A stretch of 64,000 bases of DNA from assembly GCF_030730905.1 (NCBI RefSeq), contig NZ_JAVAMP010000005.1:1-64000 (forward strand), in the 5' to 3' direction. Below the pieces are notes generated by a model. The model made no database searches and had not been told where the DNA came from. It saw only the letters and a list, made by a program, of their open reading frames with translations. The position numbers and the translations under genes were made by a program. The DNA comes from Chengkuizengella axinellae (GTDB lineage: Bacteria > Bacillota > Bacilli > Paenibacillales > KCTC-33759). Below, piece by piece: positions 1 through 7,014 of the stretch (the first letter of the stretch is position 1; each line of letters begins with the position of its first letter).

Positions 1-197
1 AACTCTATTAACTTCATCAGCTCTTTAAGAGCGACTTGATTAATATAACACATCTTGTATCTTCTTTGCAACATCTTTTTTTATTTAACTTATAAACGTT
101 GTTCAGAAGCGACAAAAATAAATATAACAAATTTTCGTATGAATAGCAAGTAATATTTTTAATTTTTATTTTAACTTGTTTTTTATGACTTTATGTC

Positions 198-233
198 AAA
201 AAATATATCCATTCTAAATGAAAGAATGGATAT
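198..233 (-). terminator. Rho-independent terminator after the cytochrome oxidase operon
   Basis: On the minus strand an 11-bp perfect stem (arms ATATCCATTCT and AGAATGGATAT, 7-nt loop) is followed by a run of six T. It lies about 40 bases beyond the subunit I stop codon and ends the oxidase operon. The remaining sequence from 1 to 197 shows no gene. Confidence 0.85.
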
Positions 234-274
234 TTTCAATTTGTACATAATTTATACGATTATTTATCTACTAT

Positions 275-1954
275 CTACCAAAGTATATATCCTTCTGAAC
301 CTGGGACTTGATTATTCAACATATCCATCATCGGAATCGCATAAGCAGTTAAAATCAAGACAACAGATATTGTAATCCAGATTCCCCAACGCTCTAAAAA
401 TCTCGGTGTTTCCTCAGCACTCTCTGCAACCTCACCAATAGGATATTCAGTATATCCTTTTGGCAACCTAAATAGTTGAATCAAATTATATGCTAAAAGT
501 AACGTACTAATAAAAAGAATAATTCCTCCAATAGCCATAACAACATGATAAGGCAACCAAGACAAGCTCTCTGGATGATCTCCGTAAGTTGTATAAGCAG
601 TACGTCTAGGTGAACCAAATAAACCAACTGTATGCATTGCACCTGACATAAAGAACATTCCTACACACCATAATATGGTTTGTGTTATTCCCAATCGATG
701 TATTTTTTTAGTTAACAACCGATTTGTAACAGCAGGAATCAACCAGTATGTAATACCAAAAAATGTTAATGCTACACTTGAAGCAACAGTTAGATGGAAA
801 TGTCCTGTCACCCATAACGTATTATGAACCACTGCATTCATCTGATTACTAGCATTAATCAGTCCACCTGCTCCTGCTGGTATAAAAATTAACATCCCCA
901 TGAATGGTGCAAAGAAGCGTACATCGTTCCATGGAAGGACTTTCACCCAACCAAACAACCCTTTTGCACCTTTTTCTCTACCGCTTAACTCAAATGATGC
1001 AAATATGGAAAAAGCAGTGATCAAACTTGGAATGACAACCATAAACGTTAATACGACCTGCAAATATTTCCAAAATGAATTGATACCAGGTTCCATTAAT
1101 TGATGATGAAATCCTACTGGAATAGAAAATAATAAAATTAAAATAAAGGACAATCTTGCTAATGCATCACTAAAGATTTTTCCTCCAATAACCTTTGGAA
1201 TCACTACATACCAGCAGATGTAAACTGGAAGCAGCCAGAAATAAACTAAAGGATGTCCAAAATACCAGAAAAGTGTTCGACTCAGCATCACGTTTATCGT
1301 TTCAACCCACCCGAAGGACCACGGAATAAATTGAAGAATGACAGTTGCTGCAACACCAATCGTAGCGATTTGCCACATTAGCATTGTTGTGACTGACATA
1401 AAAGCAAATAGTGGTGATAGTTTTCCTTTATTCATTTTTCTCCAGTGGTAGTATTGTTTAAAAACACCGAACCCACTAATCCAGCTTCCTACAATTAATA
1501 ATACCAAAGCAATATAAAAGTATGGTGATGCTTGAAGTGGAGCATAAAAAGTATAAAGTACTGTTGCTTTGTTCAATAAAATCAAGATGGTTCCAAGAAT
1601 TGTTCCAGCTAACATGAGCCAAAAACCGATCCAAGCCATGATTCTAACTGAATTCATCAGCTTTCCACCTAGCGTTTTTGACACACCAGAATATAAAAAT
1701 CCAATAATGAAAAAGGTTGTGAACACAAGCCCTAACAACACTCCATGTGCTGTAAGCAGTTGATAATAACCTATTTCAGCAGGTAATGTAATGGCCCCAC
1801 TTTTCACTAAACTTTGAAGAAGCCCTGCAATAGCACCGATAAAAAGTGCAATTAAAGCAAATATAATATGTGCTAACACCAACTTACTGTCTTTATGATC
1901 AAATACCTCTAATAAATCTGAATTTCTATTCACGTTTGTTTTCAACTGATTCAC
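275..1954 (-). CDS. cbaA: Cytochrome c oxidase subunit I, ba3-type (CbaA-like)
   Basis: Membrane-embedded catalytic subunit of a heme-copper terminal oxidase, reducing O2 to water and pumping protons. The protein is 559 aa, mostly transmembrane helices. Visible ligands are H70 (low-spin heme, in TAHGVLLG), H234 and Y238 in FGHPLVYFW (CuB histidine and the tyrosine expected to be cross-linked to it), H283/H284 (CuB, GFHHQLMEPG), and H385/H387 in VTGHFHLT (heme ligands). The GHPLVYFWLLP form and the short length match the B-family (ba3/b(o/a)3) rather than the A-family aa3 enzymes. It lies 13 bases downstream of subunit II in one operon. No heme-A or assembly genes are nearby. Confidence 0.93.
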   Translation of the reverse strand: MNQLKTNVNRNSDLLEVFDHKDSKLVLAHIIFALIALFIGAIAGLLQSLVKSGAITLPAEIGYYQLLTAHGVLLGLVFTTFFIIGFLYSGVSKTLGGKLMNSVRIMAWIGFWLMLAGTILGTILILLNKATVLYTFYAPLQASPYFYIALVLLIVGSWISGFGVFKQYYHWRKMNKGKLSPLFAFMSVTTMLMWQIATIGVAATVILQFIPWSFGWVETINVMLSRTLFWYFGHPLVYFWLLPVYICWYVVIPKVIGGKIFSDALARLSFILILLFSIPVGFHHQLMEPGINSFWKYLQVVLTFMVVIPSLITAFSIFASFELSGREKGAKGLFGWVKVLPWNDVRFFAPFMGMLIFIPAGAGGLINASNQMNAVVHNTLWVTGHFHLTVASSVALTFFGITYWLIPAVTNRLLTKKIHRLGITQTILWCVGMFFMSGAMHTVGLFGSPRRTAYTTYGDHPESLSWLPYHVVMAIGGIILFISTLLLAYNLIQLFRLPKGYTEYPIGEVAESAEETPRFLERWGIWITISVVLILTAYAIPMMDMLNNQVPGSEGYILW

Positions 1955-1967
1955 ATCCTTCCTATAA

Positions 1968-2447
1968 TTAGTTCACAACAATGGTTGTGCTCATAAATTC
2001 GTGAGCTGTTCCACAATACTCATTACAAATAATCAAATACTCCCCTGGCTCATCAAATTGATGAGAAACATGATTCACTTCTCCCGGTACAACCATCATA
2101 TTTGCATTTGTTCCAGGGATCTCAAATCCATGTACTACGTCTGAACTAGTTACTTTAAAATGAACAGTAGAACCTGCAGGAACTTCTAATTTATCCGGAC
2201 TATACCCAAAAGCATAAGCAACCATGACTGCTTCATATTCATTTTCTCCAATCTTTTTTAGTACAGGCTCATTAAATGGGGCTGTTTCAGATACCTTTGC
2301 AGGATCAAATGATTCTAGTTGATGGCTGTTGGGCGGTTCCATACCCATCACAAACGTAGACACTCCTAATACAATTAAAAATAAAAACAACATGGAAACA
2401 CCAAATATAAGCCAAATTTTCTCTAATCGATGCAGTTGCATGTTCAT
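1968..2447 (-). CDS. cbaB: Cytochrome c oxidase subunit II, CuA-containing (CbaB-like)
   Basis: Electron-entry subunit of the oxidase, taking electrons from cytochrome c through a binuclear CuA site outside the membrane. The 159-aa protein has one N-terminal helix (about residues 12-34) and a cupredoxin domain. CuA ligands are visible: a His in VVHGFEIPG, then CNEYCGTAHEFM, which gives the Cys-x3-Cys-x3-His-x2-Met pattern. The single helix and short length are typical of ba3-type subunit II. It sits between the small subunit and subunit I with short spacers, so the three are co-transcribed. Confidence 0.92.
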   Translation of the reverse strand: MNMQLHRLEKIWLIFGVSMLFLFLIVLGVSTFVMGMEPPNSHQLESFDPAKVSETAPFNEPVLKKIGENEYEAVMVAYAFGYSPDKLEVPAGSTVHFKVTSSDVVHGFEIPGTNANMMVVPGEVNHVSHQFDEPGEYLIICNEYCGTAHEFMSTTIVVN

Positions 2448-2468
2448 ATCCCCCTTTTCAAAATTTGA

Positions 2469-2642
2469 TTAATTTCTAAATAAAAATATTAAAAATACAG
2501 ATAACCAAGAAATCAAAATGAATGCACCAAGAAGCATCACTGAAACAAAGGTTCCTTTTAGAGAATGACCCTCTTGCTCTGTCTTTTTTGCAGTTTTGCT
2601 TGCACCCATTTTTTTAGTTTCAGGAGTAATGTTAGTCATCAT
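2469..2642 (-). CDS. Small one-helix oxidase subunit (subunit IIa / CbaD-like)
   Basis: A 57-aa protein with a charged, Lys-rich N-terminus (to about residue 30) and one C-terminal hydrophobic helix ending in FLFRN. It is first in the oxidase operon. Small single-helix proteins in this position are accessory subunits (IIa) of ba3-type oxidases; the assignment rests on context and shape, not on a signature motif. I place the start at 2642 because GGGAGG lies 4-5 bases upstream of two adjacent ATG codons (2642 and 2639). The frame stays open to 2681 without a ribosome binding site. Confidence 0.75.
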   Translation of the reverse strand: MMTNITPETKKMGASKTAKKTEQEGHSLKGTFVSVMLLGAFILISWLSVFLIFLFRN

Positions 2643-2699
2643 TTGTACCTCCCTTCTCATAATTAAAATAGAAAGTTGCAATATCAGATCACTTTAAGG

Positions 2700-2836
2700 A
2701 GTCATAAAACACTCTCACGTGCAAAAAACCCCAATTGGAGTTTCTCATAGATGTAGGTAAAGCTACCCTAGTTTCTACAGTCCGTTATCTCCTCTTTGAA
2801 AAGGAACAAACTTAATAAAAACTCCTGTTGGAGACC
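2700..2836 (-). promoter_or_regulatory. Structured leader with terminator-like hairpins before the oxidase operon
   Basis: Reading the minus strand, a short hairpin (CTCC/GGAG, 2822-2833) followed by TTTTTATT, then a nested stem (TGTAG...CTACA around GGTA-GCTT-TACC, about 2752-2780), then AACTCC-AATT-GGGGTT followed by TTTTTT (2723-2743) precede the first oxidase gene. The last hairpin looks like an intrinsic terminator within the leader, suggesting attenuation or residual termination. I could not match it to a known riboswitch class. Confidence 0.45.
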
Positions 2837-2874
2837 AAAAAAGCCCTAGTTCGAGTAGATCTCGAAATAGAGCT
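2837..2874 (-). terminator. Terminator of the CuA lipoprotein gene
   Basis: Minus-strand stem with arms AGCTCTATTTCGAG and CTCGAACTAGGGCT (two mismatched positions, 5-nt loop) followed by TTTTTT, immediately after the lipoprotein stop codon. Confidence 0.88.
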
Positions 2875-2881
2875 GAAATGA

Positions 2882-3250
2882 TTATTGAACAACTAGTGAT
2901 CCGATCATATCATTGTGACCAGTACCACACATAATAGAACAAATATATTCAAATTCTCCAGTTTCACTTGCTACAAAAGTGATTGTTTCACCATCTTTGA
3001 CTTCTACATCATATCCAGCCACTTCTAAAGCATGTAAACCCTGCGTATTTTCCAACGTGATTTTTACAGTGTCGCCTTTATTGACCTTAATTTCTTTTTG
3101 ATCAAATTCAAAATTGCTCGCCTTAATCGTAAATTCTTTAACCTCACCAGTACTTGCTGCCGGTTCTTTAGAAGTTGCCTCTTCACCACAACCAGAAAGA
3201 ACTAAAATTGAAGCAAAAACAAGACTTAACATTAGAAACCACTTTTTCAT
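2882..3250 (-). CDS. Cupredoxin-domain lipoprotein with a complete CuA-type site
   Basis: Secreted lipoprotein of 122 aa. It begins MKKWFLMLSLVF and has a lipobox ending in LSGC at about residues 17-20, so the mature protein is anchored by an acylated Cys. After a short Ala/Glu/Thr linker comes a single cupredoxin domain like subunit II: a His in GLHALEV and CSIMCGTGHNDM, giving Cys-x3-Cys-x3-His-x2-Met, the CuA ligand pattern. It has its own terminator and lies upstream of the ba3-type operon. A role as a membrane-tethered copper electron carrier or CuA chaperone is inference. The start at 3250 is chosen because GGGGGTGG precedes the ATG and the signal peptide begins there. Confidence 0.82.
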   Translation of the reverse strand: MKKWFLMLSLVFASILVLSGCGEEATSKEPAASTGEVKEFTIKASNFEFDQKEIKVNKGDTVKITLENTQGLHALEVAGYDVEVKDGETITFVASETGEFEYICSIMCGTGHNDMIGSLVVQ

Positions 3251-3410
3251 CGTGATCCACCCCCATATATATTTACACCTTGATTTTAGTAAAATAAATA
3301 GAAGAGTGTTGTGATATTTATCACACCCTATCGCGAAAAAATGAATAAAATGTAACAAATTTTACTAAATATTGGGTTTTTGTTTCACTGAATTATCAGT
3401 CAAACCCATA

Positions 3411-3454
3411 GTAAAAAGACTGTTCAATCGTCGAATATCGACTCATGAACAGTC
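3411..3454 (-). terminator. Terminator of the purine permease gene
   Basis: A minus-strand hairpin with outer arms GACTGTTCA/TGAACAGTC and an inner GTCGA/TCGAC palindrome, followed by TTTTTAC. It is about 45 bases downstream of the permease stop codon. Confidence 0.88.
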
Positions 3455-3497
3455 CTAACCTTTTTACTATTTTCAATTTTATTATCTATAGAGAATT

Positions 3498-4832
3498 TTA
3501 ACCCTCTCTTAAAAACATAAAATATAGTATAAACACAAAGAATAATACGTACATAATCCAGTGAACCTTACGTCCTTCACCTTTAAATACTTTTGTTAAA
3601 GGATAGAGAATAAAACCTAGAGCAATACCGGTCGCAATACTAAATGTTAAAGGCATCGCAATCACGGTAACAAATGCTGGAACAGCTTCTTCTATTTTCT
3701 CCCACTCAATTTTCCCTAAGCTTGAAGCCATAAGAACTCCAACCATGACTAAAGCAGGTGCCGTTACTGCTCCAACATCCGTAAATACACTTAATACAGG
3801 GAAAATAAATAGTGCTAGTCCAAAACAAACTGCGGTGATAACTGAAGCAAAACCAGTTCTACCACCTGCAGCAACACCAGATGAAGATTCAATATATGAA
3901 GTCGTCGTAGAAGTTCCTGCTACAGCTCCAGCCATTGTTGCAACAGAATCAGCAGCCAAAGCTCTTCCTGCTCTTGGAAGTTTGCCATTCTTCATAAGAT
4001 TAGCTTGATTAGCTACTCCAACTAATGTACCAGCTGTATCAAAGAAATCTACAAATAAGAATGTGAAAATGACGATGATCATCGTGCCAGTATAAGTCTC
4101 TGCGCTTAAAAGTGGTTCGAATAATGCCCCGAATGCTTCAGGACTTGGAGGAGCTGAAACAATTCCCTCAGGTACGGAAACAACACCAAAGATCATTCCC
4201 ACTATTGCTGTAACTAAAATTCCATAAAAAATAGCTCCTGTTAATTTCCTTGTCATTAATATAGCTGTAATCACGATTCCGAATAAACCCAACAAGGTTG
4301 CAGGGTCTTCAAAGGACCCAAGAGAAACCAACGTAGCTGGATTATCTACGATAATCCCTGCGTTTTTCAAACCAATAAAAGCAATAAATAAGCCAATACC
4401 TGCAGCAACAGCATATTTTAAACCTGATGGTATCGCATTAATAATCGCTTCCCTAATCCCTGTTATTGCTAATATTAAAAAGATAAAGCCTGAAATAAAA
4501 ACACCTACTAAAGCTTGTTCCCAAGGAATGCCCATTCCAATAACTACTGAATAAGCAAAGAATGCATTAAGACCCATACCTGGCGCTAATGCAATTGGAT
4601 ATTTAGCTACTATACCCATCATCAATGTACCTATAATGGCGGCTATCGCTGTTGCCGTAAATACAGCACCTAGCTCCATCCCCGCTTCACCAAGAATTAA
4701 AGGATTCACCACTAAAATATATGCCATCGCCAAGAAAGTTGTAATCCCAGCTACTGTTTCACGTTTAAAGTTCGTACCATGTTTACTGAATTCAAAATAT
4801 TTCGCAATACCTGTTTCATTTTTAGATCCCAT
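3498..4832 (-). CDS. pbuG: Guanine/hypoxanthine permease, NCS2 AzgA-like family (PbuG-like)
   Basis: Membrane proton symporter for hypoxanthine and guanine. The protein is 444 aa with a dozen or so hydrophobic segments. Family motifs include GITTFLAMAYILVVNP near residues 29-44, LAPGMGLNAFFAYSV, FFDTAGTLVGVANQ and the glycine/serine-rich AGTSTTTSYIESSSG segment. GGGAGG precedes the ATG. It is transcribed from its own promoter through a C-class purine riboswitch, so it should be repressed when guanine or hypoxanthine is plentiful. It lies directly downstream of guaA on the same strand but is separated by a terminator. PbuG and PbuO paralogs cannot be told apart by eye. Confidence 0.9.
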   Translation of the reverse strand: MGSKNETGIAKYFEFSKHGTNFKRETVAGITTFLAMAYILVVNPLILGEAGMELGAVFTATAIAAIIGTLMMGIVAKYPIALAPGMGLNAFFAYSVVIGMGIPWEQALVGVFISGFIFLILAITGIREAIINAIPSGLKYAVAAGIGLFIAFIGLKNAGIIVDNPATLVSLGSFEDPATLLGLFGIVITAILMTRKLTGAIFYGILVTAIVGMIFGVVSVPEGIVSAPPSPEAFGALFEPLLSAETYTGTMIIVIFTFLFVDFFDTAGTLVGVANQANLMKNGKLPRAGRALAADSVATMAGAVAGTSTTTSYIESSSGVAAGGRTGFASVITAVCFGLALFIFPVLSVFTDVGAVTAPALVMVGVLMASSLGKIEWEKIEEAVPAFVTVIAMPLTFSIATGIALGFILYPLTKVFKGEGRKVHWIMYVLFFVFILYFMFLREG

Positions 4833-4982
4833 CTAAAAAATTCCTCCCAAATAAAATGATGATTTAAAAAGCAAAAATCAATAAAACAATTCGAGTGAAT
4901 GATCCGCTCCGTCAAACCTCCTTTAAGTAAAAAATACTTACAAAAGTGAAGAAAAGCATTAATTATCCAAACCCTGAGACAA

Positions 4983-5057
4983 GGTCCCTTTCCTTTTCAA
5001 GGACCCTAGTCAACCTATAGCCTAGTCTTCCAGGACTAGGATGTGAAAGGTAGGCTG
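4983..5057 (-). promoter_or_regulatory. Unassigned structured RNA between the riboswitch terminator and the permease
   Basis: On the minus strand CAGCCTA (5057-5051) pairs with TAGGTTG (5017-5011, one G-U) and encloses CCTAGTC/GACTAGG (5040-5021). A second hairpin follows (GGTCCTT with AAGGGACC, 5005-4983, one wobble). No U-tract follows, so it is not a terminator. It lies in the leader after the purine riboswitch terminator and before the permease. I do not recognise the class. Confidence 0.4.
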
Positions 5058-5073
5058 TTCTTTCCAACACAAC

Positions 5074-5112
5074 AAAAAAAACCTCTTGGTGTTCTCTTCT
5101 CTACCAAGGGGT
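5074..5112 (-). terminator. Riboswitch expression-platform terminator
   Basis: Minus-strand stem ACCCCTTGGT / ACCAAGAGGT (one internal mismatch) with a 12-nt loop, followed by seven T. It sits about 80 bases downstream of the purine aptamer, the expected place for ligand-controlled premature termination. Confidence 0.88.
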
Positions 5113-5189
5113 TTGAAAAGATGAGCGTAAGATTTCAATACCACAGTAACAATCGAGACTAAAATGGTATTCATAAAACGCACATCAAT

Positions 5190-5257
5190 TTTCGAAGTAA
5201 GATCATTTACGGTGACCTTGTAGAGACTCCTAGGCCAATTCCCAGGATTATACGAAA
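5190..5257 (-). promoter_or_regulatory. Purine riboswitch aptamer (guanine/hypoxanthine class)
   Basis: The minus strand carries the conserved core TATAATCCTGGGAAT, GTCTCTAC and CACCGTAAAT, closed by a P1 stem TTTCG/CGAAA. The nucleotide equivalent to the specificity base is C (TTAC just before the closing stem), which by family knowledge indicates guanine/hypoxanthine rather than adenine. It controls the NCS2 permease gene; ligand binding should favour the terminator at 5074-5112. Confidence 0.93.
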
Positions 5258-5294
5258 TATATGGACTGAATCAGTCGTTTAAAATTACTTTTTC

Positions 5295-5323
5295 ATTTTA
5301 TGCCCAACGTCGAATTTTGTCAA
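5295..5323 (-). promoter_or_regulatory. Sigma-A promoter of the riboswitch-permease transcript
   Basis: TTGACA (5323-5318), a 17-base spacer and TAAAAT (5300-5295) on the minus strand, about 40 bases before the purine aptamer. It abuts the guaA terminator. Confidence 0.85.
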
Positions 5324-5370
5324 TAAAAAATCCGAACATATTTCACAACAGTGAAAAAAATGTTCGGATT
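5324..5370 (-). terminator. Terminator of guaA
   Basis: Minus-strand stem ATCCGAACAT / ATGTTCGGAT with an inner TTTCAC/GTGAAA hairpin, followed by TTTTTTATTG, about 20 bases after the guaA stop codon. Confidence 0.9.
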
Positions 5371-5387
5371 TTAATATATTATTTCAT

Positions 5388-6926
5388 TTACTCCCACTCA
5401 ATTGTTGCAGGTGGTTTAGAAGTAATATCTAATACAATTCGATTGACATGATCTACTTCATTTACGATTCGAGTTGATATTTTCTCTAAAACATCATAAG
5501 GAATTCTCGCCCAATCCGCAGTCATACCATCGATTGAAGTCACAGCACGAATACCTACTGTATAAGAATAAGTACGAGCATCTCCCATAACACCAACACT
5601 TTTCATATTGGGAAGGGCAGTGAAATATTGCCAAATCTCACGATCCAAACCTGCTTTTTTGATTTCCTCACGTAAAATAGCATCTGATTCACGAACAATT
5701 GTTAGTTTATCATCTGTCACTTCACCAAGAACACGAATGGCTAATCCTGGCCCAGGGAAAGGTTGACGCCACACAATTTCATTAGGTAGACCACATTCTT
5801 CACCAACCTTACGCACTTCATCTTTAAACAAAGCACTAAGTGGTTCAATTAATTCAAATTTCATATCCTCTGGCAAGCCGCCCACATTATGATGAGATTT
5901 AATCGTTTGAGCTGTATCTGTACCACTTTCAACAATATCTGTATATAAAGTACCTTGAGCTAGAAAATCAAATTCACCGATATTTTTCGATTCATCATCA
6001 AAAACATAAATAAACTCATTTCCGATCAATTTACGTTTCATTTCCGGATCAGAAACACCTTTTAGTTTACCTAAGAATCGATCTTTAGCATCAATTTTGA
6101 CTACATTCATATCAAATTTGCCGCTGAAGGTTTCCATTACACTTTCCGCTTCATCTTTTCGAAGCAGCCCGTGATCAATAAACATACAAGTCAATTGGTC
6201 ACCGATCGCTTTATGTATAAGAATAGCAACAACTGATGAATCAACTCCACCACTAAGCGCACATAAAACTTTACGATCGCCAACTTTATTTCGAATTTCT
6301 TTAATCGTATCCTCTACAAACGACTCCATTGTCCAGTCCCCTGTACATTCACAAACATCAAACAAGAAATTCTTGATCATATCATTCCCATAAATCGAAT
6401 GACGTACTTCAGGATGAAATTGTACCGCAAACACTTTTTTATCTGGATGGCTCATAGCAGCAACTGGAGCATGTTCAGTCCTTGCATCAACTACAAAACC
6501 TTCTGGTGGTTCAATAACGAGGTCACTGTGGCTCATCCAAACCTGTTGATTTTTATCCAACCCTTTTGTTAGTACACAATGTTCTTGAAAATCTACCATT
6601 GCTTTACCATATTCTCTACGTTCGGCACGTTCTACTTTCCCTTTTAACTGATGTGAAATTAATTGCATCCCATAACAAATACCCAAAATAGGAACGTTTA
6701 AATCATAAATAGCTTCATCAACTAAAGGTGAGTTTTCTTCATAAACACTAGACGGTCCACCTGAGAACACGATGCCTTTTGGATTTAGTTCACGTATTTT
6801 TTCTACAGACGTATTATAAGGCAATAACTCACTATATACTCCTAAATCACGAATTCTTCTAGCAATTAATTGGTTGTATTGACCCCCAAAATCTAATACG
6901 ACGATCATTTCATGCGGTTTGCTCAT
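5388..6926 (-). CDS. guaA: GMP synthase (glutamine-hydrolysing)
   Basis: Converts XMP to GMP using ATP and glutamine; cytosolic, last step of guanine nucleotide synthesis. The 512-aa protein has the full two-domain layout. The class I glutamine amidotransferase has C84 in LGICYGMQL and the H171/E173 pair in FHPEV. The ATP-pyrophosphatase domain has the P-loop SGGVDS at residues 225-230, and the C-terminal dimerisation part ends in [10 protein letters not shown] good Shine-Dalgarno site (GGAGG) precedes the ATG. It has its own promoter just after the transglutaminase gene, and no riboswitch is visible upstream. The guanine permease lies downstream. Confidence 0.98.
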   Translation of the reverse strand: MSKPHEMIVVLDFGGQYNQLIARRIRDLGVYSELLPYNTSVEKIRELNPKGIVFSGGPSSVYEENSPLVDEAIYDLNVPILGICYGMQLISHQLKGKVERAERREYGKAMVDFQEHCVLTKGLDKNQQVWMSHSDLVIEPPEGFVVDARTEHAPVAAMSHPDKKVFAVQFHPEVRHSIYGNDMIKNFLFDVCECTGDWTMESFVEDTIKEIRNKVGDRKVLCALSGGVDSSVVAILIHKAIGDQLTCMFIDHGLLRKDEAESVMETFSGKFDMNVVKIDAKDRFLGKLKGVSDPEMKRKLIGNEFIYVFDDESKNIGEFDFLAQGTLYTDIVESGTDTAQTIKSHHNVGGLPEDMKFELIEPLSALFKDEVRKVGEECGLPNEIVWRQPFPGPGLAIRVLGEVTDDKLTIVRESDAILREEIKKAGLDREIWQYFTALPNMKSVGVMGDARTYSYTVGIRAVTSIDGMTADWARIPYDVLEKISTRIVNEVDHVNRIVLDITSKPPATIEWE

Positions 6927-6984
6927 GTTATCCTCCTAAGTTTTGATCTAATCTCTGCTGTTCTTGTCTAAATGAATACCAACA

Positions 6985-7014
6985 ATTATATATAACGTGA
7001 TTCTTAGTCGTCAA
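6985..7014 (-). promoter_or_regulatory. guaA promoter
   Basis: TTGACG (7014-7009), an 18-base spacer and a perfect TATAAT (6990-6985) on the minus strand. The -35 box directly abuts the stop codon of the upstream transglutaminase gene. No terminator separates the two genes, so read-through from the moxR operon is also possible. Confidence 0.75.

Noticed and set aside
2643-2681. Upstream extension of the small oxidase subunit
   Set aside because: The frame is open to 2681, but the strong Shine-Dalgarno site GGGAGG sits directly before ATG 2642, and the extension has no ribosome site.
4770-4920. Possible small upstream ORF before the permease, with GGAGG
   Set aside because: The TTG is only two bases from GGAGG, which is too close, and the frame overlaps the permease start without protein-like character.
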